Below are positions 36,109-44,148 of a stretch of 64,000 bases of DNA, one piece after another. A program made the position numbers and the translations under genes. Source of the stretch: Larkinella punicea (lineage in GTDB: Bacteria > Bacteroidota > Bacteroidia > Cytophagales > Spirosomataceae); contig NZ_QOWE01000017.1 in the NCBI RefSeq assembly GCF_003334855.1, positions 124,001 through 188,000 of the forward strand, in the 5' to 3' direction. Below the pieces are notes generated by a model. That model had not been told where the DNA came from, did no database searches, and worked only from the letters and a program-made list of their open reading frames with translations. The stretch's first letter is position 1; each line of letters starts with the position of its first letter.

Positions 36109-36672
36109 TTAAACCCTTAGCGAGCCACGGAACGCCCGGGCCGCATAATATGATTCGGCACCGTTGTGATAGACGAAAACCGTATTGTAGCGACGGTCGC
36201 AAAAGAGCGCACCACCGAGTTTTCGGATCTCGGCAGGGGTTTGAATCCAGCTCGATGTTTTGGTGTCGAACGTTCCCAGTTGCTGCAAGGCCCGGTATTG
36301 TTCTTCCGTTAAAAGCTCGATGCCCATGTCGGCCGCCATCTCAACGGCACTGTTTGCCGGTTTGTTTTCTTTCCTGGATTCCAGCGCTGCATGGTCGTAG
36401 CAAAGGCTTCGGCGGCCTTTGGGACTTTCTGCCGAGCAATCATAGAAAATGTATTCGTCCGTCTTCTGATCATAGTCTACCACATCCGGTTCGCCACCCG
36501 TGCTTTCCATGTCGTCGAGCGACCACAGTTTGGCCGGATTCGCTTCCAGTCTGGCCTGCACCTTCGCCCAGTCAATCCCGGCGTGGCGGTTCATGTTTTT
36601 CTCAAAACGGGCTTTTAGGAGTTTCAGAAGTTCTTCCCGTTGTTCGGGCGACAATTCGTTTTTATGATTCAT
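36109..36672 (-). CDS. DUF4256-family protein
   Basis: This 187-residue cytoplasmic protein matches the DUF4256 pattern: an N-terminal LLKLLKARFEKNMNRH, then WSLDDMESTGGEPDVVDYD, YIFYDCSAESPKGRRSLCYD and the C-terminal ALFCDRRYNTVFVYHNGAESYYAARAFRG. The family is widespread and uncharacterised. It is the last gene of a minus-strand set with ArsR, SRPBCC and DoxX genes, starting 47 nt after the DoxX stop. It converges with the sensor gene, whose stop is 26 nt away. Confidence 0.9.
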   Translation of the reverse strand: MNHKNELSPEQREELLKLLKARFEKNMNRHAGIDWAKVQARLEANPAKLWSLDDMESTGGEPDVVDYDQKTDEYIFYDCSAESPKGRRSLCYDHAALESRKENKPANSAVEMAADMGIELLTEEQYRALQQLGTFDTKTSSWIQTPAEIRKLGGALFCDRRYNTVFVYHNGAESYYAARAFRGSLRV

Positions 36673-36719
36673 TCCGGGTGATTTGTTTACGTTTTTCTGC
36701 CTGTTGATTCAAGCCTTTA

Positions 36720-37109
36720 TCATCCTACTGATTGGCGCATACTAAACCTCCTGTCCACCGGCCTGAAAGACCAGGACACAACGGTTAAGATTAGCAATAA
36801 TAGGGGGCCAAACAATTCTTTAGCGTCATCCCGTACGACTACATGAGAAAAAACCGCACCCGACATCGCGAAGAAAAAGCCGGCATAGGTCCACTCTTTG
36901 AGTAACGGAAATTTAGGGATGAGGATGGCGATAACGCCGGCTATTTTCCAAATACCGATCAGGGTTAAAAAATAAATGGGATAACCTAAACGGGTCATCA
37001 TGTCTACTTCTTCTTTCATTTTAATCAATTGTACGATTCCGGTTGACAGCATTCCCAGGGCCAGCCAGATCGTGGCAATCCAGTAGATTACTCTATTTCT
37101 CTTGGTCAT
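36720..37109 (-). CDS. DoxX-like small membrane protein
   Basis: This 129-residue protein has four hydrophobic helices, including VIYWIATIWLALGMLSTGIVQ, YPIYFLTLIGIWKIAGVIAIL and LLLLILTVVSW, and the DoxX-type sequence YPIYFLTLIGIWKIAGV...LKEWTYAGFFF. DoxX-like proteins are inner-membrane proteins of uncertain function, often next to SRPBCC and ArsR genes. It begins 6 nt after the SRPBCC stop, so the two are co-transcribed and possibly coupled. Confidence 0.9.
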   Translation of the reverse strand: MTKRNRVIYWIATIWLALGMLSTGIVQLIKMKEEVDMMTRLGYPIYFLTLIGIWKIAGVIAILIPKFPLLKEWTYAGFFFAMSGAVFSHVVVRDDAKELFGPLLLLILTVVSWSFRPVDRRFSMRQSVG

Positions 37110-37115
37110 TTCCGG

Positions 37116-37598
37116 TTAGTTTAATGGGCGTACGATGTCCTGTAAGCGGTTGTGAGCCATGTTGATGCCCTGGGCAAAGGGGAGCCGCAGCATCTGGTCC
37201 CGGAGGGCCACGGATCGGTAGACAATGTGCATCGTGAGCATGCTGGTGTCATCGGTCAGGTGTTCAAATTCCAGAAATTCAAGCTGAACCTCAAATCGGA
37301 TCGCCGAACCGGGCGTATTCTCCATCTCGAAGGTTCGGGTGATTTTCCGGTTCGGAACAAATTCATGGATCACGCCATGGGACTGAAATACCACGTTTCC
37401 CTGCGCATCGGAGGTTTCAAATTGCCAACTGCCGTGCTTTTTATTTTCAAGTTTCAGCACTTTCGTTCCCATCCATTGCGCCACCAGATCAGCCTCTGTA
37501 TAGGCTTTAAAAAGTAACGATACGGGCAATTCAAATTTCCGGGTAATCACCAATTCCTGTTTGCCGTCTTCGGCCTTAATTTTTGTTTTTCGTTCCAT
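37116..37598 (-). CDS. SRPBCC (AHSA1-like) ligand-binding domain protein
   Basis: This 160-residue protein matches the activator-of-Hsp90 homology-1-like group: ITRKFELPVSLLFKAYTEADLVAQWMG at the start, then GVIHEFVPNRKITRTFEMENTPG. The fold makes a hydrophobic pocket for small molecules. Genes of this type often follow an ArsR regulator, as here (17-nt gap after the regulator's stop). Ligand and role are unknown. Length is normal for the family. Confidence 0.92.
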   Translation of the reverse strand: MERKTKIKAEDGKQELVITRKFELPVSLLFKAYTEADLVAQWMGTKVLKLENKKHGSWQFETSDAQGNVVFQSHGVIHEFVPNRKITRTFEMENTPGSAIRFEVQLEFLEFEHLTDDTSMLTMHIVYRSVALRDQMLRLPFAQGINMAHNRLQDIVRPLN

Positions 37599-37617
37599 AC
37601 CAGCCTGTTTTATCCGT

Positions 37618-37941
37618 CTATTTTTCTGGGTTATAATTTTTCATTATGGTTTCCAATTTGTTGAATCGATCATCCCACAGGGTGCGGAATGGTTCGATAA
37701 AATCCGCTACTTCTTTCATCTTTTTTGCATTGATGTAATAGTAAATTTCCCGGCCGTTCTGGTGCTGTTCCAATAATTCGCACTCGGTCAGTATTTGCAA
37801 ATGTTTGGAAACGGTCGGTCTTGCGGTGTCAAAGTTGGAAGCGATGGCTCCTGCCGTCATCGAGTGGGAAGCCACCAGCAGGAGGATGGCCCGGCGGGTC
37901 GGGTCGGCCAGGGCCTGGAATACGTCTCGTCTTAAATTCAT
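37618..37941 (-). CDS. ArsR-family winged-helix repressor
   Basis: This 107-residue protein has the ArsR start [20 protein letters not shown] and the recognition helix region [24 protein letters not shown], followed by the wing REIYYYIN. No metal-binding Cys pair (CxC or similar) is present, so metal sensing is unlikely; it resembles the ArsR members paired with SRPBCC proteins. Two GTAG-ATTT-CTAC type sites lie 3-45 nt upstream of the start, indicating autoregulation of this four-gene operon. Confidence 0.93.
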   Translation of the reverse strand: MNLRRDVFQALADPTRRAILLLVASHSMTAGAIASNFDTARPTVSKHLQILTECELLEQHQNGREIYYYINAKKMKEVADFIEPFRTLWDDRFNKLETIMKNYNPEK

Positions 37942-37944
37942 TGT

Positions 37945-37986
37945 GTAGCCATTTGGCTACAAATATATATGTAGCTATTTGACTAC
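37945..37986 (-). promoter_or_regulatory. Probable ArsR operator, two palindromic sites
   Basis: Site 1 (37945-37960) is GTAGCC-ATTT-GGCTAC, a perfect palindrome with a 4-nt centre. Site 2 (37971-37986) is GTAGCT-ATTT-GACTAC, an imperfect copy. Their starts are 26 nt apart, and site 1 begins 3 nt upstream of the ArsR start codon, where binding would block transcription or initiation. Confidence 0.75.
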
Positions 37987-38078
37987 GCAAATTTTTCTGA
38001 TTTTTTCTATCTGACAGGAGCAGGCTGACCTACGAAGTTGGCGGAAAAGGTTGTGCGGTTGTCATGACAGAACTGACA

Positions 38079-38846
38079 TTACTGTATGTCGTAACTTCCG
38101 CCAAAAACTTTGCCGTTACTGAAGTAAATACTGATCAGTAAATCACTGGCAATGGGCTGATCATCGACGATAACGGGTTGCCAACGGGGCATATCCCGCA
38201 GGGCCGTTACGAGTTGACGGGCCAGCTCACGCTCGGCCGGGGGGCGGTTTTGGATGTAGGCCAGCGGCTTGAGTCCAAACAGAATGCCTTCTTCCGACAG
38301 GGTTCCTTCCAGGGTGAAAAAAACCGAAGGTTCAGTGGGCTGAATGTGACGAAGCCGCTCTTTCAATACGGTGATAAACTGCTTTTTACCACCTTCAAAT
38401 TCCGCTTTTTTGATGAGGGGCTGGCACTCGACCGGGGTTCCTTCGGGCGTAAAACATTCGCCTTTCCGGGCTGTTCCCAGTTTGTATAATTCCCGGCGTT
38501 TCGGGGAGCCATCTTCGTAATACGAAAAATAAGGCCCGTTGATCTGGCTTTCTTTAAAATCGCAGGTCCAGTGCAGTTGCCCGTTCGGATACCAGGCGCG
38601 GGTTTGTCCGTGGCGAATTCGGAGCTGAAAATCCCGGTAGTGTTCTTCCAAAAGCCGCCGGTTGGCTTTGTCATACACGCGGAAGGTAGCCACGCGTTTC
38701 CAGCGATCGTGGTAGGTGACTTCCTCAATCGAATTCTGAAATTCCCGGCGTTCGATCCGGTTCTTCATCCGGCGATTTTTCTTGTTTTCGTCGTCGGGCT
38801 GGGCGACCAGCAAGGTGGCCAGGGCTATCAGGAAGATGCTATTCAT
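38079..38846 (-). CDS. MORN-repeat protein with TonB-C-like tail
   Basis: This 255-residue protein starts with a short hydrophobic leader (MNSIFLIALATLLVAQ). Residues about 70-125 carry MORN/YwqK-type repeats (RIRHGQTRAWYPNGQLHWTCDF, INGPYFSYYEDGSPKRRELY). Residues about 145-255 resemble the TonB C-terminal fold common in Bacteroidota: FEGGKKQFITVLKERL at the start and LRDMPRWQPVIVDDQPIASDLLI later. It is probably periplasmic or surface-anchored. 'YwqK antitoxin' labels on such proteins are not supported here because no toxin gene is adjacent. Function unknown. Confidence 0.75.
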   Translation of the reverse strand: MNSIFLIALATLLVAQPDDENKKNRRMKNRIERREFQNSIEEVTYHDRWKRVATFRVYDKANRRLLEEHYRDFQLRIRHGQTRAWYPNGQLHWTCDFKESQINGPYFSYYEDGSPKRRELYKLGTARKGECFTPEGTPVECQPLIKKAEFEGGKKQFITVLKERLRHIQPTEPSVFFTLEGTLSEEGILFGLKPLAYIQNRPPAERELARQLVTALRDMPRWQPVIVDDQPIASDLLISIYFSNGKVFGGSYDIQ

Positions 38847-38896
38847 CGGGCGCGGAATGGATTTTACTTTTCACTTACTATATAGCTGAGAACGCG

Positions 38897-38904
38897 TACT
38901 TTTG
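38897..38904 (+). promoter_or_regulatory. Candidate -7 box upstream of the GH43 gene
   Basis: TACTTTTG is an exact TAnnTTTG match 48 nt upstream of the GH43 start. A TTTG -33 box at the normal distance is not clear. Confidence 0.4.
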
Positions 38905-38952
38905 TTCAAGAGAATCGGGTCAGCCTGTTCATTCAGTAACTAAAAATAGCGC

Positions 38953-40506
38953 ATGAAGTCAATTTATATAACCATTGCTACATTTTTTTTATTTTTTCAG
39001 GGTCTGGCGCAGTCGGGTCCGACGGTTACATACCGCAATCCGGTCATTGCCGGTGATTTTGCCGATCCGTCGGTCATCCGGGTAGGCAACACCTATTACG
39101 CGGCTGGGACATCCTCCGAATGGGCACCCGCCTACCCAATTTATTCGTCGAAAGACCTGGTCAACTGGGCCTATGTTGGCCCGGTTTTTAACACCCTGCC
39201 TGACTGGACGATGGGGAGTTTCTGGGCACCGGAACTGTACCACCGCAACGGCATTTTTTACGTGTATTACACCGCCCGCCGGAAATCAGACCAACGTTCT
39301 TTCATCGGCGTGGCCACCACCCGCGACCTCCGGAAAGGCTTTACCGATCACGGCGTCCTGCTCGAATGGACGTCCGAAGCCATCGACGCCTTTGTGCTGG
39401 AAGATCAGGGAAAACTCTACATCACCTGGAAAGCCTACGGGCTGGACAAAGGAAAGGCCATCGAGCTATTGGGCGCCGAACTGTCGTCAGACGGTCTGAA
39501 GGTGACCGGTAAGGCGTTTACGCTGCTAACGGCAGAACGCAGCAACTGGGAAGCGGGTGGTGCGGAAGGACAGGCGTTGTTTAAACGGGGGCGGTATTTT
39601 TACATGCTCTATTCGGGCAATGCCTGTTGCGGAGCCAATTGCAACTACCAGGTCGGTTTGGCGCGGGCCGAAAAACTACAGGGGCCGTGGGAAAAATACA
39701 CCGGCAATCCGGTGCTGGTGGGCGACGACACCTGGAAATGCCCCGGACACGGAACCGTTGTGACGACCCCCGACAACCGCTATTTCTATTTGCATCACGC
39801 CTATAACGGCACCGATTTTACATTTACGGGCCGCCAGGGGGTTCTGAGTGAGCTGGTTTGGGATGAAAAAACGCAGTGGCCGGTTTTCCGGTATGGAACC
39901 ACGACGCCCGCGCAGGCCGAATCGCCCACCCGAATGGGGCAGAAAATGGATGTCAATTTAGCCATCGATTTTGGAAAACCGGTAGGTGATTTGCCCTGGG
40001 TCTGGGATGTCAGTTTGCCAAAACCGGCGTTCAGCGTGGCGGGTGGTTTGTTCAAAATGCAGAACACCGTCGCTACGCCAACCGGGAATTTTCTGGGATT
40101 CGTCCTCAAAAAAGGCACTTACACTTTTTCAACTACCGTTGAACCGCAACCGGATGTGTTGCAAAGCATCACACTTTACGGCGATGCCGCAAATGCGCTG
40201 GGGTTCGGGGTTCGCCAGGGAACGCTGGAACTCTGGCAGGTGAAAGAGGGTGTCCGGCAAATCCTGAAGACGCAACCACTGCCGACAACGACCGCTGCGG
40301 TTCATTTGCAGCTAAAAAGCCGTTTCGGCCAGCTTTACGATTTTTCCTGGTCGGCGGAAAGAGGGAAGCCCGAACCATTGCTAACGATGCCGGTCAATGG
40401 CGGCTACCTGCCCCGCTGGGATCGTGCCCCGCGCGTCGGCCTGAGTGTTTCCGGCGAAAAACAGGGCTATGGGGTCGTGCGGTCCATTGGGATGCAGTAT
40501 CATTGA
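38953..40506 (+). CDS. Glycoside hydrolase family 43-like enzyme, secreted
   Basis: This 517-residue protein has a signal peptide (cleavage near QGLAQS) and a GH43 five-bladed propeller (about 25-335). It opens YRNPVIAGDFADPSVIRVGNTYY, so the catalytic base is probably Asp38. Asp145 (EAIDAFVLED) is the likely pKa modulator and Glu205 (GGAEGQALFKRG) the likely acid. A C-terminal domain (about 340-517) is consistent with a beta-sandwich carbohydrate-binding or GH43-associated module. GH43 enzymes release arabinose, xylose or galactose from plant polysaccharides. It converges with a GH5-like gene, which suggests hemicellulose or pectin side-chain use. Confidence 0.92.
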   Translation: MKSIYITIATFFLFFQGLAQSGPTVTYRNPVIAGDFADPSVIRVGNTYYAAGTSSEWAPAYPIYSSKDLVNWAYVGPVFNTLPDWTMGSFWAPELYHRNGIFYVYYTARRKSDQRSFIGVATTRDLRKGFTDHGVLLEWTSEAIDAFVLEDQGKLYITWKAYGLDKGKAIELLGAELSSDGLKVTGKAFTLLTAERSNWEAGGAEGQALFKRGRYFYMLYSGNACCGANCNYQVGLARAEKLQGPWEKYTGNPVLVGDDTWKCPGHGTVVTTPDNRYFYLHHAYNGTDFTFTGRQGVLSELVWDEKTQWPVFRYGTTTPAQAESPTRMGQKMDVNLAIDFGKPVGDLPWVWDVSLPKPAFSVAGGLFKMQNTVATPTGNFLGFVLKKGTYTFSTTVEPQPDVLQSITLYGDAANALGFGVRQGTLELWQVKEGVRQILKTQPLPTTTAAVHLQLKSRFGQLYDFSWSAERGKPEPLLTMPVNGGYLPRWDRAPRVGLSVSGEKQGYGVVRSIGMQYH

Positions 40507-40524
40507 AAAACCAGACCGGTTTTC
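40506..40524. terminator. Short bidirectional hairpin between convergent glycosidase genes
   Basis: The 16-nt gap between the two stop codons contains AAAACC-AGACC-GGTTTT with flanking A and T bases on each side, giving a T-run hairpin in both directions. Confidence 0.5.
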
Positions 40525-41638
40525 AAGGCAAACCGCCCGTAATTTCCTTCAAATAATCAAAAAACGCTTTCTTCCGGGGTGAGCTGATTTGCCAGTTGAC
40601 GGGAATGGACTGATAGCCGTCGTTAAAACTTTCGTCCTTCATGCGGTAATCGAAGAACCCCCAGGATGCGTAGGCACTGGTGGCGGCCTGAAAATGATTG
40701 GCGGGTTTGTCGAAATCGAAATGGTCGTCTTCGTTGAAGACCAGCGGCATGGGGCGGTACCCGGCCACGGCGCGGGTCTGCTGAACCATGTCGGCAATTT
40801 TGGTGGCCTCTTTCACACCATTGCCGTGTAGAATCAGGTAATCAGCTTCCCGCACCACGTTCTCTTGCGGGATTTTTCCGCCACTGTAGCTCGTGCTAAC
40901 CAGAAACCGGTGGCCGTTTCGTTTCTTCGCTTTCACGCGCCGGATCAGTTCATGAACGCGCTCCGCCTTCAAAATGTCGTGGTCATACCGGATGTCACAC
41001 TCGTTGTTGATCTCGATCAACACATTCCGATAACCGCCATTAGCCAAAATTTCCATCGTATTGTCTACGGCATTGACGACAGCCGCTTCATTTTTCAAAT
41101 ATTCATCCTGCCCGAAATAGAACAAACCGAGAATAACCACCATGCCCAGCTCGTCGGCTTTGTCCAGAATTCGCTTCAGCCGGTTTGCAAAGTAGGGTTC
41201 ATAACTGCCATTGGGGTTGAACATCGAATTGATCCATGGCTGGTCTTTGGAGTAACCTTCCGGGCTTCCGCCCTGCAAATTGAGGGTGATGGCCAGCAAG
41301 CCGTGTTTTTTCCAAACCGGCATGGCGGCAACAAACTCTGCGGTGTTGCGGTTGGGGTCCCAGGTTTTGGTGTCGGGATAGGCCCATTTGGAGCGGGTTT
41401 CGGGGTTGCGGTCGTCAAAAATACCCTGTACCATGCGGGAATTGGGCAAAAGTCCTTCGATCTTGTGACCATTCCAGGTGCGTCCTTTGAAGGTGGGTTT
41501 GCCGTTGATGTAGAACTGGTCGCCCACGATGGAAACCGTCGTTTTTCGTTTGGGCGGTTTGGATTGTCCGGCTGACCACTGGGAATGAAAACAAAGAAAC
41601 AACAGACTGACAAGCAGGAGAATGGGACGGTTTTTCAT
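40523..41638 (-). CDS. GH5-like TIM-barrel glycosidase, secreted
   Basis: This 371-residue protein has a signal peptide (cleavage near WSAGQS) and opens the catalytic domain with QFYINGKPTFKGRTW, common in clan GH-A enzymes. Glu213 in LIEINNEC is the likely acid/base and Glu303 in LVFNEDDHF the likely nucleophile, at barrel strands 4 and 7. Length fits a single catalytic domain. The exact family is uncertain because the substrate-loop sequences are not diagnostic. It could act with the neighbouring GH43 on the same plant glycan. Confidence 0.78.
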   Translation of the reverse strand: MKNRPILLLVSLLFLCFHSQWSAGQSKPPKRKTTVSIVGDQFYINGKPTFKGRTWNGHKIEGLLPNSRMVQGIFDDRNPETRSKWAYPDTKTWDPNRNTAEFVAAMPVWKKHGLLAITLNLQGGSPEGYSKDQPWINSMFNPNGSYEPYFANRLKRILDKADELGMVVILGLFYFGQDEYLKNEAAVVNAVDNTMEILANGGYRNVLIEINNECDIRYDHDILKAERVHELIRRVKAKKRNGHRFLVSTSYSGGKIPQENVVREADYLILHGNGVKEATKIADMVQQTRAVAGYRPMPLVFNEDDHFDFDKPANHFQAATSAYASWGFFDYRMKDESFNDGYQSIPVNWQISSPRKKAFFDYLKEITGGLP

Positions 41639-41689
41639 GAAGGTTCAGGAAGGGGATTGGGCGGCAAGGTATTCATTTCCCGAAAAAAG

Positions 41690-41713
41690 AAAAAGGGCAC
41701 CGTTCGGGTGCCC
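41690..41713 (-). terminator. Rho-independent terminator after the Spy-like gene
   Basis: GGGCACC-GTTCG-GGTGCCC (41695-41713) lies 25 nt past the stop at 41739. The minus strand continues into TTTTTCTTTTTTC, a classic terminator tail. Confidence 0.85.
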
Positions 41714-41738
41714 ATCGTTCATTAGTTAGTGCCGGTTT

Positions 41739-42116
41739 TTAGCTCCGGTTTCGTTGTTCCAGTTGATAGAGCCGGTCGCGTTGCCGGGAAGTCAGCACGG
41801 AGAGTAAATCCTTCCGTTTTTGTTGTTGCAACTGCCGGTAATCCCGACGGTCGTTGCGTTCGTTGCGGGTCAGGCCCCTGCGCTCATACCGAGCCTGAAT
41901 GTTCTTGATTTCACGTTTCTGGCGGGTGGTCAGGTTCAGTTCGTTCTGCCAGCGTTCCAGTTTATTTTCGAGGGGAATCTCCCGAACGTTGGGGTTATCG
42001 TAACGGCCATAGCGATCATCATTGCGGTCGTAGCGGTCGTTCACGGTGGGCCTTTGCGTCGTACAACCGCCAATCATCAGGGCCACAGCCGTTACCATTA
42101 TCAGTATCTTTTTCAT
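41739..42116 (-). CDS. Small Arg-rich lipoprotein, Spy/CpxP-like
   Basis: This 125-residue protein has a lipoprotein signal (MKKILIMVTAVALMIGGC, Cys18). An Asp/Arg/Tyr-rich spacer follows (about 22-45), then a helical region with NELNLTTRQKREIKNIQARY and DLLSVLTSRQRDRLYQLEQ. The pair of 'LT..Q' segments resembles the LTxxQ repeats of periplasmic Spy/CpxP proteins, which act as chaperones or stress sensors. The match is by pattern only. It has its own terminator downstream and probably a promoter within the 146 nt upstream. Confidence 0.75.
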   Translation of the reverse strand: MKKILIMVTAVALMIGGCTTQRPTVNDRYDRNDDRYGRYDNPNVREIPLENKLERWQNELNLTTRQKREIKNIQARYERRGLTRNERNDRRDYRQLQQQKRKDLLSVLTSRQRDRLYQLEQRNRS

Positions 42117-42205
42117 GTTCGTATCGAATTGTTGTTCGTTGATGTGTTTTGGATGCGTATCGGCAGCGAAGGTTTAACGGGGAATGCAAAATTGACTGAA
42201 AAGCA

Positions 42206-42234
42206 AAAAGCCCCCGGAAAATTCCGGAGGCTTT
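42206..42234 (-). terminator. Terminator after the 54-residue membrane protein gene
   Basis: A near-perfect inverted repeat centred on CCGGAAAATTCCGG with flanking GCCCC/GGAGGC arms lies 29 nt past the stop at 42263. On the minus strand it runs into TTTTTGCTTTT. Confidence 0.8.
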
Positions 42235-42262
42235 GCCTGTATAATCAGTTGATTTCGGCTCT

Positions 42263-42427
42263 TTACACAACCCGGTCTCCGCGAATCAATCGTAAAATAA
42301 TGGCAATGACGGCGATCACCAGCAGAACGTGGATGATGTTGCCCATACCAAAGCTACCAAACCCTAATAATCCTACCAGCCAAATGATGATTAAGATCAC
42401 CGCAATGACATAAAGCAAATTTCCCAT
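42263..42427 (-). CDS. Small membrane protein, lmo0937/DUF5670 family
   Basis: This short frame encodes 54 residues starting MGNLLYVIAVILIIIWLVG, with two hydrophobic helices separated by a Gly-rich turn (LGFGSFGMGN) and ending RLIRGDRVV. The pattern, length and Gly turn match the small lmo0937-type membrane proteins that are common in Bacteroidota and Firmicutes and often stress-induced. It has its own terminator downstream. Function is unknown. Confidence 0.85.
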   Translation of the reverse strand: MGNLLYVIAVILIIIWLVGLLGFGSFGMGNIIHVLLVIAVIAIILRLIRGDRVV

Positions 42428-42653
42428 GACGTTTCCTGTTTTGGTTTAATGTAATTGTGATACGATTAGGGTTTAGAAAAATGCGTGCCAATTGTAGGAA
42501 ATACGGTTTTTAGGCAAAAAACGGCTGTTTTCTGATTTTTTAGCGAAAAGTTGTACCCATAAATGACACAAAACTGGTGTCATAGTGTAGAAAATACTAC
42601 CCACTCCTTTCGGTTAAAGCACTTCTATTCCTTTGGAGGGAGGTAAAAAAGCA

Positions 42654-44144
42654 TCAGTTTCGGGTTTCGCCCAGAGCGGCCAGCCAGCCAGCGTAATAAA
42701 GTTGTGTGGTAGTGGAGTCTTCCGGGTGGATCGACTTCTTCCCGGTATTCAGACTTTTGAGGTGAGTCAGACTTGGATAAATACCGGCTTTTAATCCGGC
42801 GAGGTAAGCCGCTCCCAGCGCCGAAACATCCGGCATACCGCCGTTGACGACCATTTTGCCGAGCAAATCTGCCAGAAATTGCAGGATAAATCCGTTGGCG
42901 GTCATTCCACCGTTCACCATCAATTCCTGCAAGTGGATTCCCGTGTCCACTTCCATTGCTACGATCACGTCCTTGATTTGATAGGGAATCGACTCCAGTG
43001 CCGCCCGCACCAGGTGGTTTTTGCTGGAACCAAAGGTGAGTCCGGAAATGGTTGCCTTGCGGGCCATCTGCCAGTGGGGCGCTCCCAAACCGCTGAACGC
43101 CGGGATGATGTAAACCCCGCCGTTGTCGCTGACGGCTGTAGCCATCGCTTCGGTTTCCTGGCTTTCAACAAAGAAGTTCAGACTGTTTTTTAGCCATTCA
43201 ATGGTGGCTCCGCAGGTGACGATGACGCCTTCCAGGGCATAATCCACGCGGTCTTCGGTGCTCCAGCAAACCGTAGAAACCATTCCGCGTTTTGACTCCT
43301 GAAGCTCCGAGCCAATGTTCATGAGGATGGAACAGCCGGTTCCCAACGTCGCTTTGGCGGTGCCGGGTTCAAAACAACCCTCGCCAAAGGCAGCCGCGTG
43401 GGAGTCGCCGATGAGGGCGGTAATCGGAAGCAGATGATCGAATAAACCGCCGAAATTCGACGCGCCGAACAAAAAAGCCGACGGTTTGGGCTGGGGGAGA
43501 TTCAGTTGGGATAAACCAAAAGCCTCCAGCAGTTCTATGTCCCAGTCCAGTGTTTTCAGGTTGAAAAATAGGGTTCGGGATGCGTTGGTGTAGTCGGTAA
43601 AATAGGCTTGGCCGTTGGTTAATTGATAGAGCAGCCACGTATCGACCGTACCAAAGTACGCATTTCCGGCATCGACGGCCTGGCGCACTTTTTCGTTGTT
43701 TTCGTAGAGCCAGATCATTTTGGTTCCCGAAAAATAAGGATCGATGAACAGACCGGTTTTCGCTTTTACCTGCTCTTCCAGCCCTTCGGATTTGAGTCGC
43801 TCACAAACCTCGATCGAGCGTTTGCACTGCCATACGATGGCGTTGTAGAGCGGCACACCGGCCCGATCCCAGACGACGAAGGTTTCCCGCTGGTTTGAAA
43901 TCCCGCACGCCCGAATGGCCTGAAGATCACCGCCCTGAGCCGCAAAGGCTCCGAGGCATTTTCCAACGGAAGCCAGCACATTGGCGAAAATCTGTTTGGG
44001 GTCCTGCTCGACATATCCGTCGCCGTAATACCGGGTTCTGAGCGGTTCCGACGCCCGCGCAACGGCTTCCCCGTGTTTGTTAAAAAGCAGCGTTTTCGTA
44101 CTGCTCGTGCCTTGGTCAATCGCCAGAATGAAACTGTTTTCCAT
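42654..44144 (-). CDS. FGGY-family carbohydrate kinase, glycerol-kinase-like
   Basis: I start at the ATG complement 42-44 of 441xx (44142-44144), which opens MENSFILAIDQGTSSTK, the FGGY phosphate-binding start; the longer upstream frame overlaps the permease gene. The 496-residue protein closely follows glycerol kinase: GISNQRETFVVWD, PLYNAIVWQ, FIDPYFSGTK and LGTGCSILMNIG. The segment equivalent to the glycerol-contacting Asp-Gln of E. coli GlpK reads GDSHAA, so the Gln is replaced by Ser. In this sugar operon the substrate is more likely a ketopentose or branched ketose made by the operon's isomerase than glycerol. It is the last gene of the operon, 4 nt after the permease. Confidence 0.9.
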   Translation of the reverse strand: MENSFILAIDQGTSSTKTLLFNKHGEAVARASEPLRTRYYGDGYVEQDPKQIFANVLASVGKCLGAFAAQGGDLQAIRACGISNQRETFVVWDRAGVPLYNAIVWQCKRSIEVCERLKSEGLEEQVKAKTGLFIDPYFSGTKMIWLYENNEKVRQAVDAGNAYFGTVDTWLLYQLTNGQAYFTDYTNASRTLFFNLKTLDWDIELLEAFGLSQLNLPQPKPSAFLFGASNFGGLFDHLLPITALIGDSHAAAFGEGCFEPGTAKATLGTGCSILMNIGSELQESKRGMVSTVCWSTEDRVDYALEGVIVTCGATIEWLKNSLNFFVESQETEAMATAVSDNGGVYIIPAFSGLGAPHWQMARKATISGLTFGSSKNHLVRAALESIPYQIKDVIVAMEVDTGIHLQELMVNGGMTANGFILQFLADLLGKMVVNGGMPDVSALGAAYLAGLKAGIYPSLTHLKSLNTGKKSIHPEDSTTTQLYYAGWLAALGETRN

Positions 44145-44148
44145 GTTT

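Noticed and set aside
38079-38846. Toxin-antitoxin component (YwqK antitoxin label)
   Set aside because: MORN-type repeats alone do not indicate an antitoxin, and no toxin-like gene is adjacent.
41820-42413. Plus-strand frame of 197 codons across the Spy-like and 54-residue genes
   Set aside because: Both minus-strand genes have own terminators and family-like sequences; the plus frame has none.
42654-44144. Plain glycerol kinase glpK
   Set aside because: No glycerol facilitator or glycerol-3-phosphate dehydrogenase gene is nearby, a substrate-contact residue differs, and the operon encodes sugar isomerase and transketolase.
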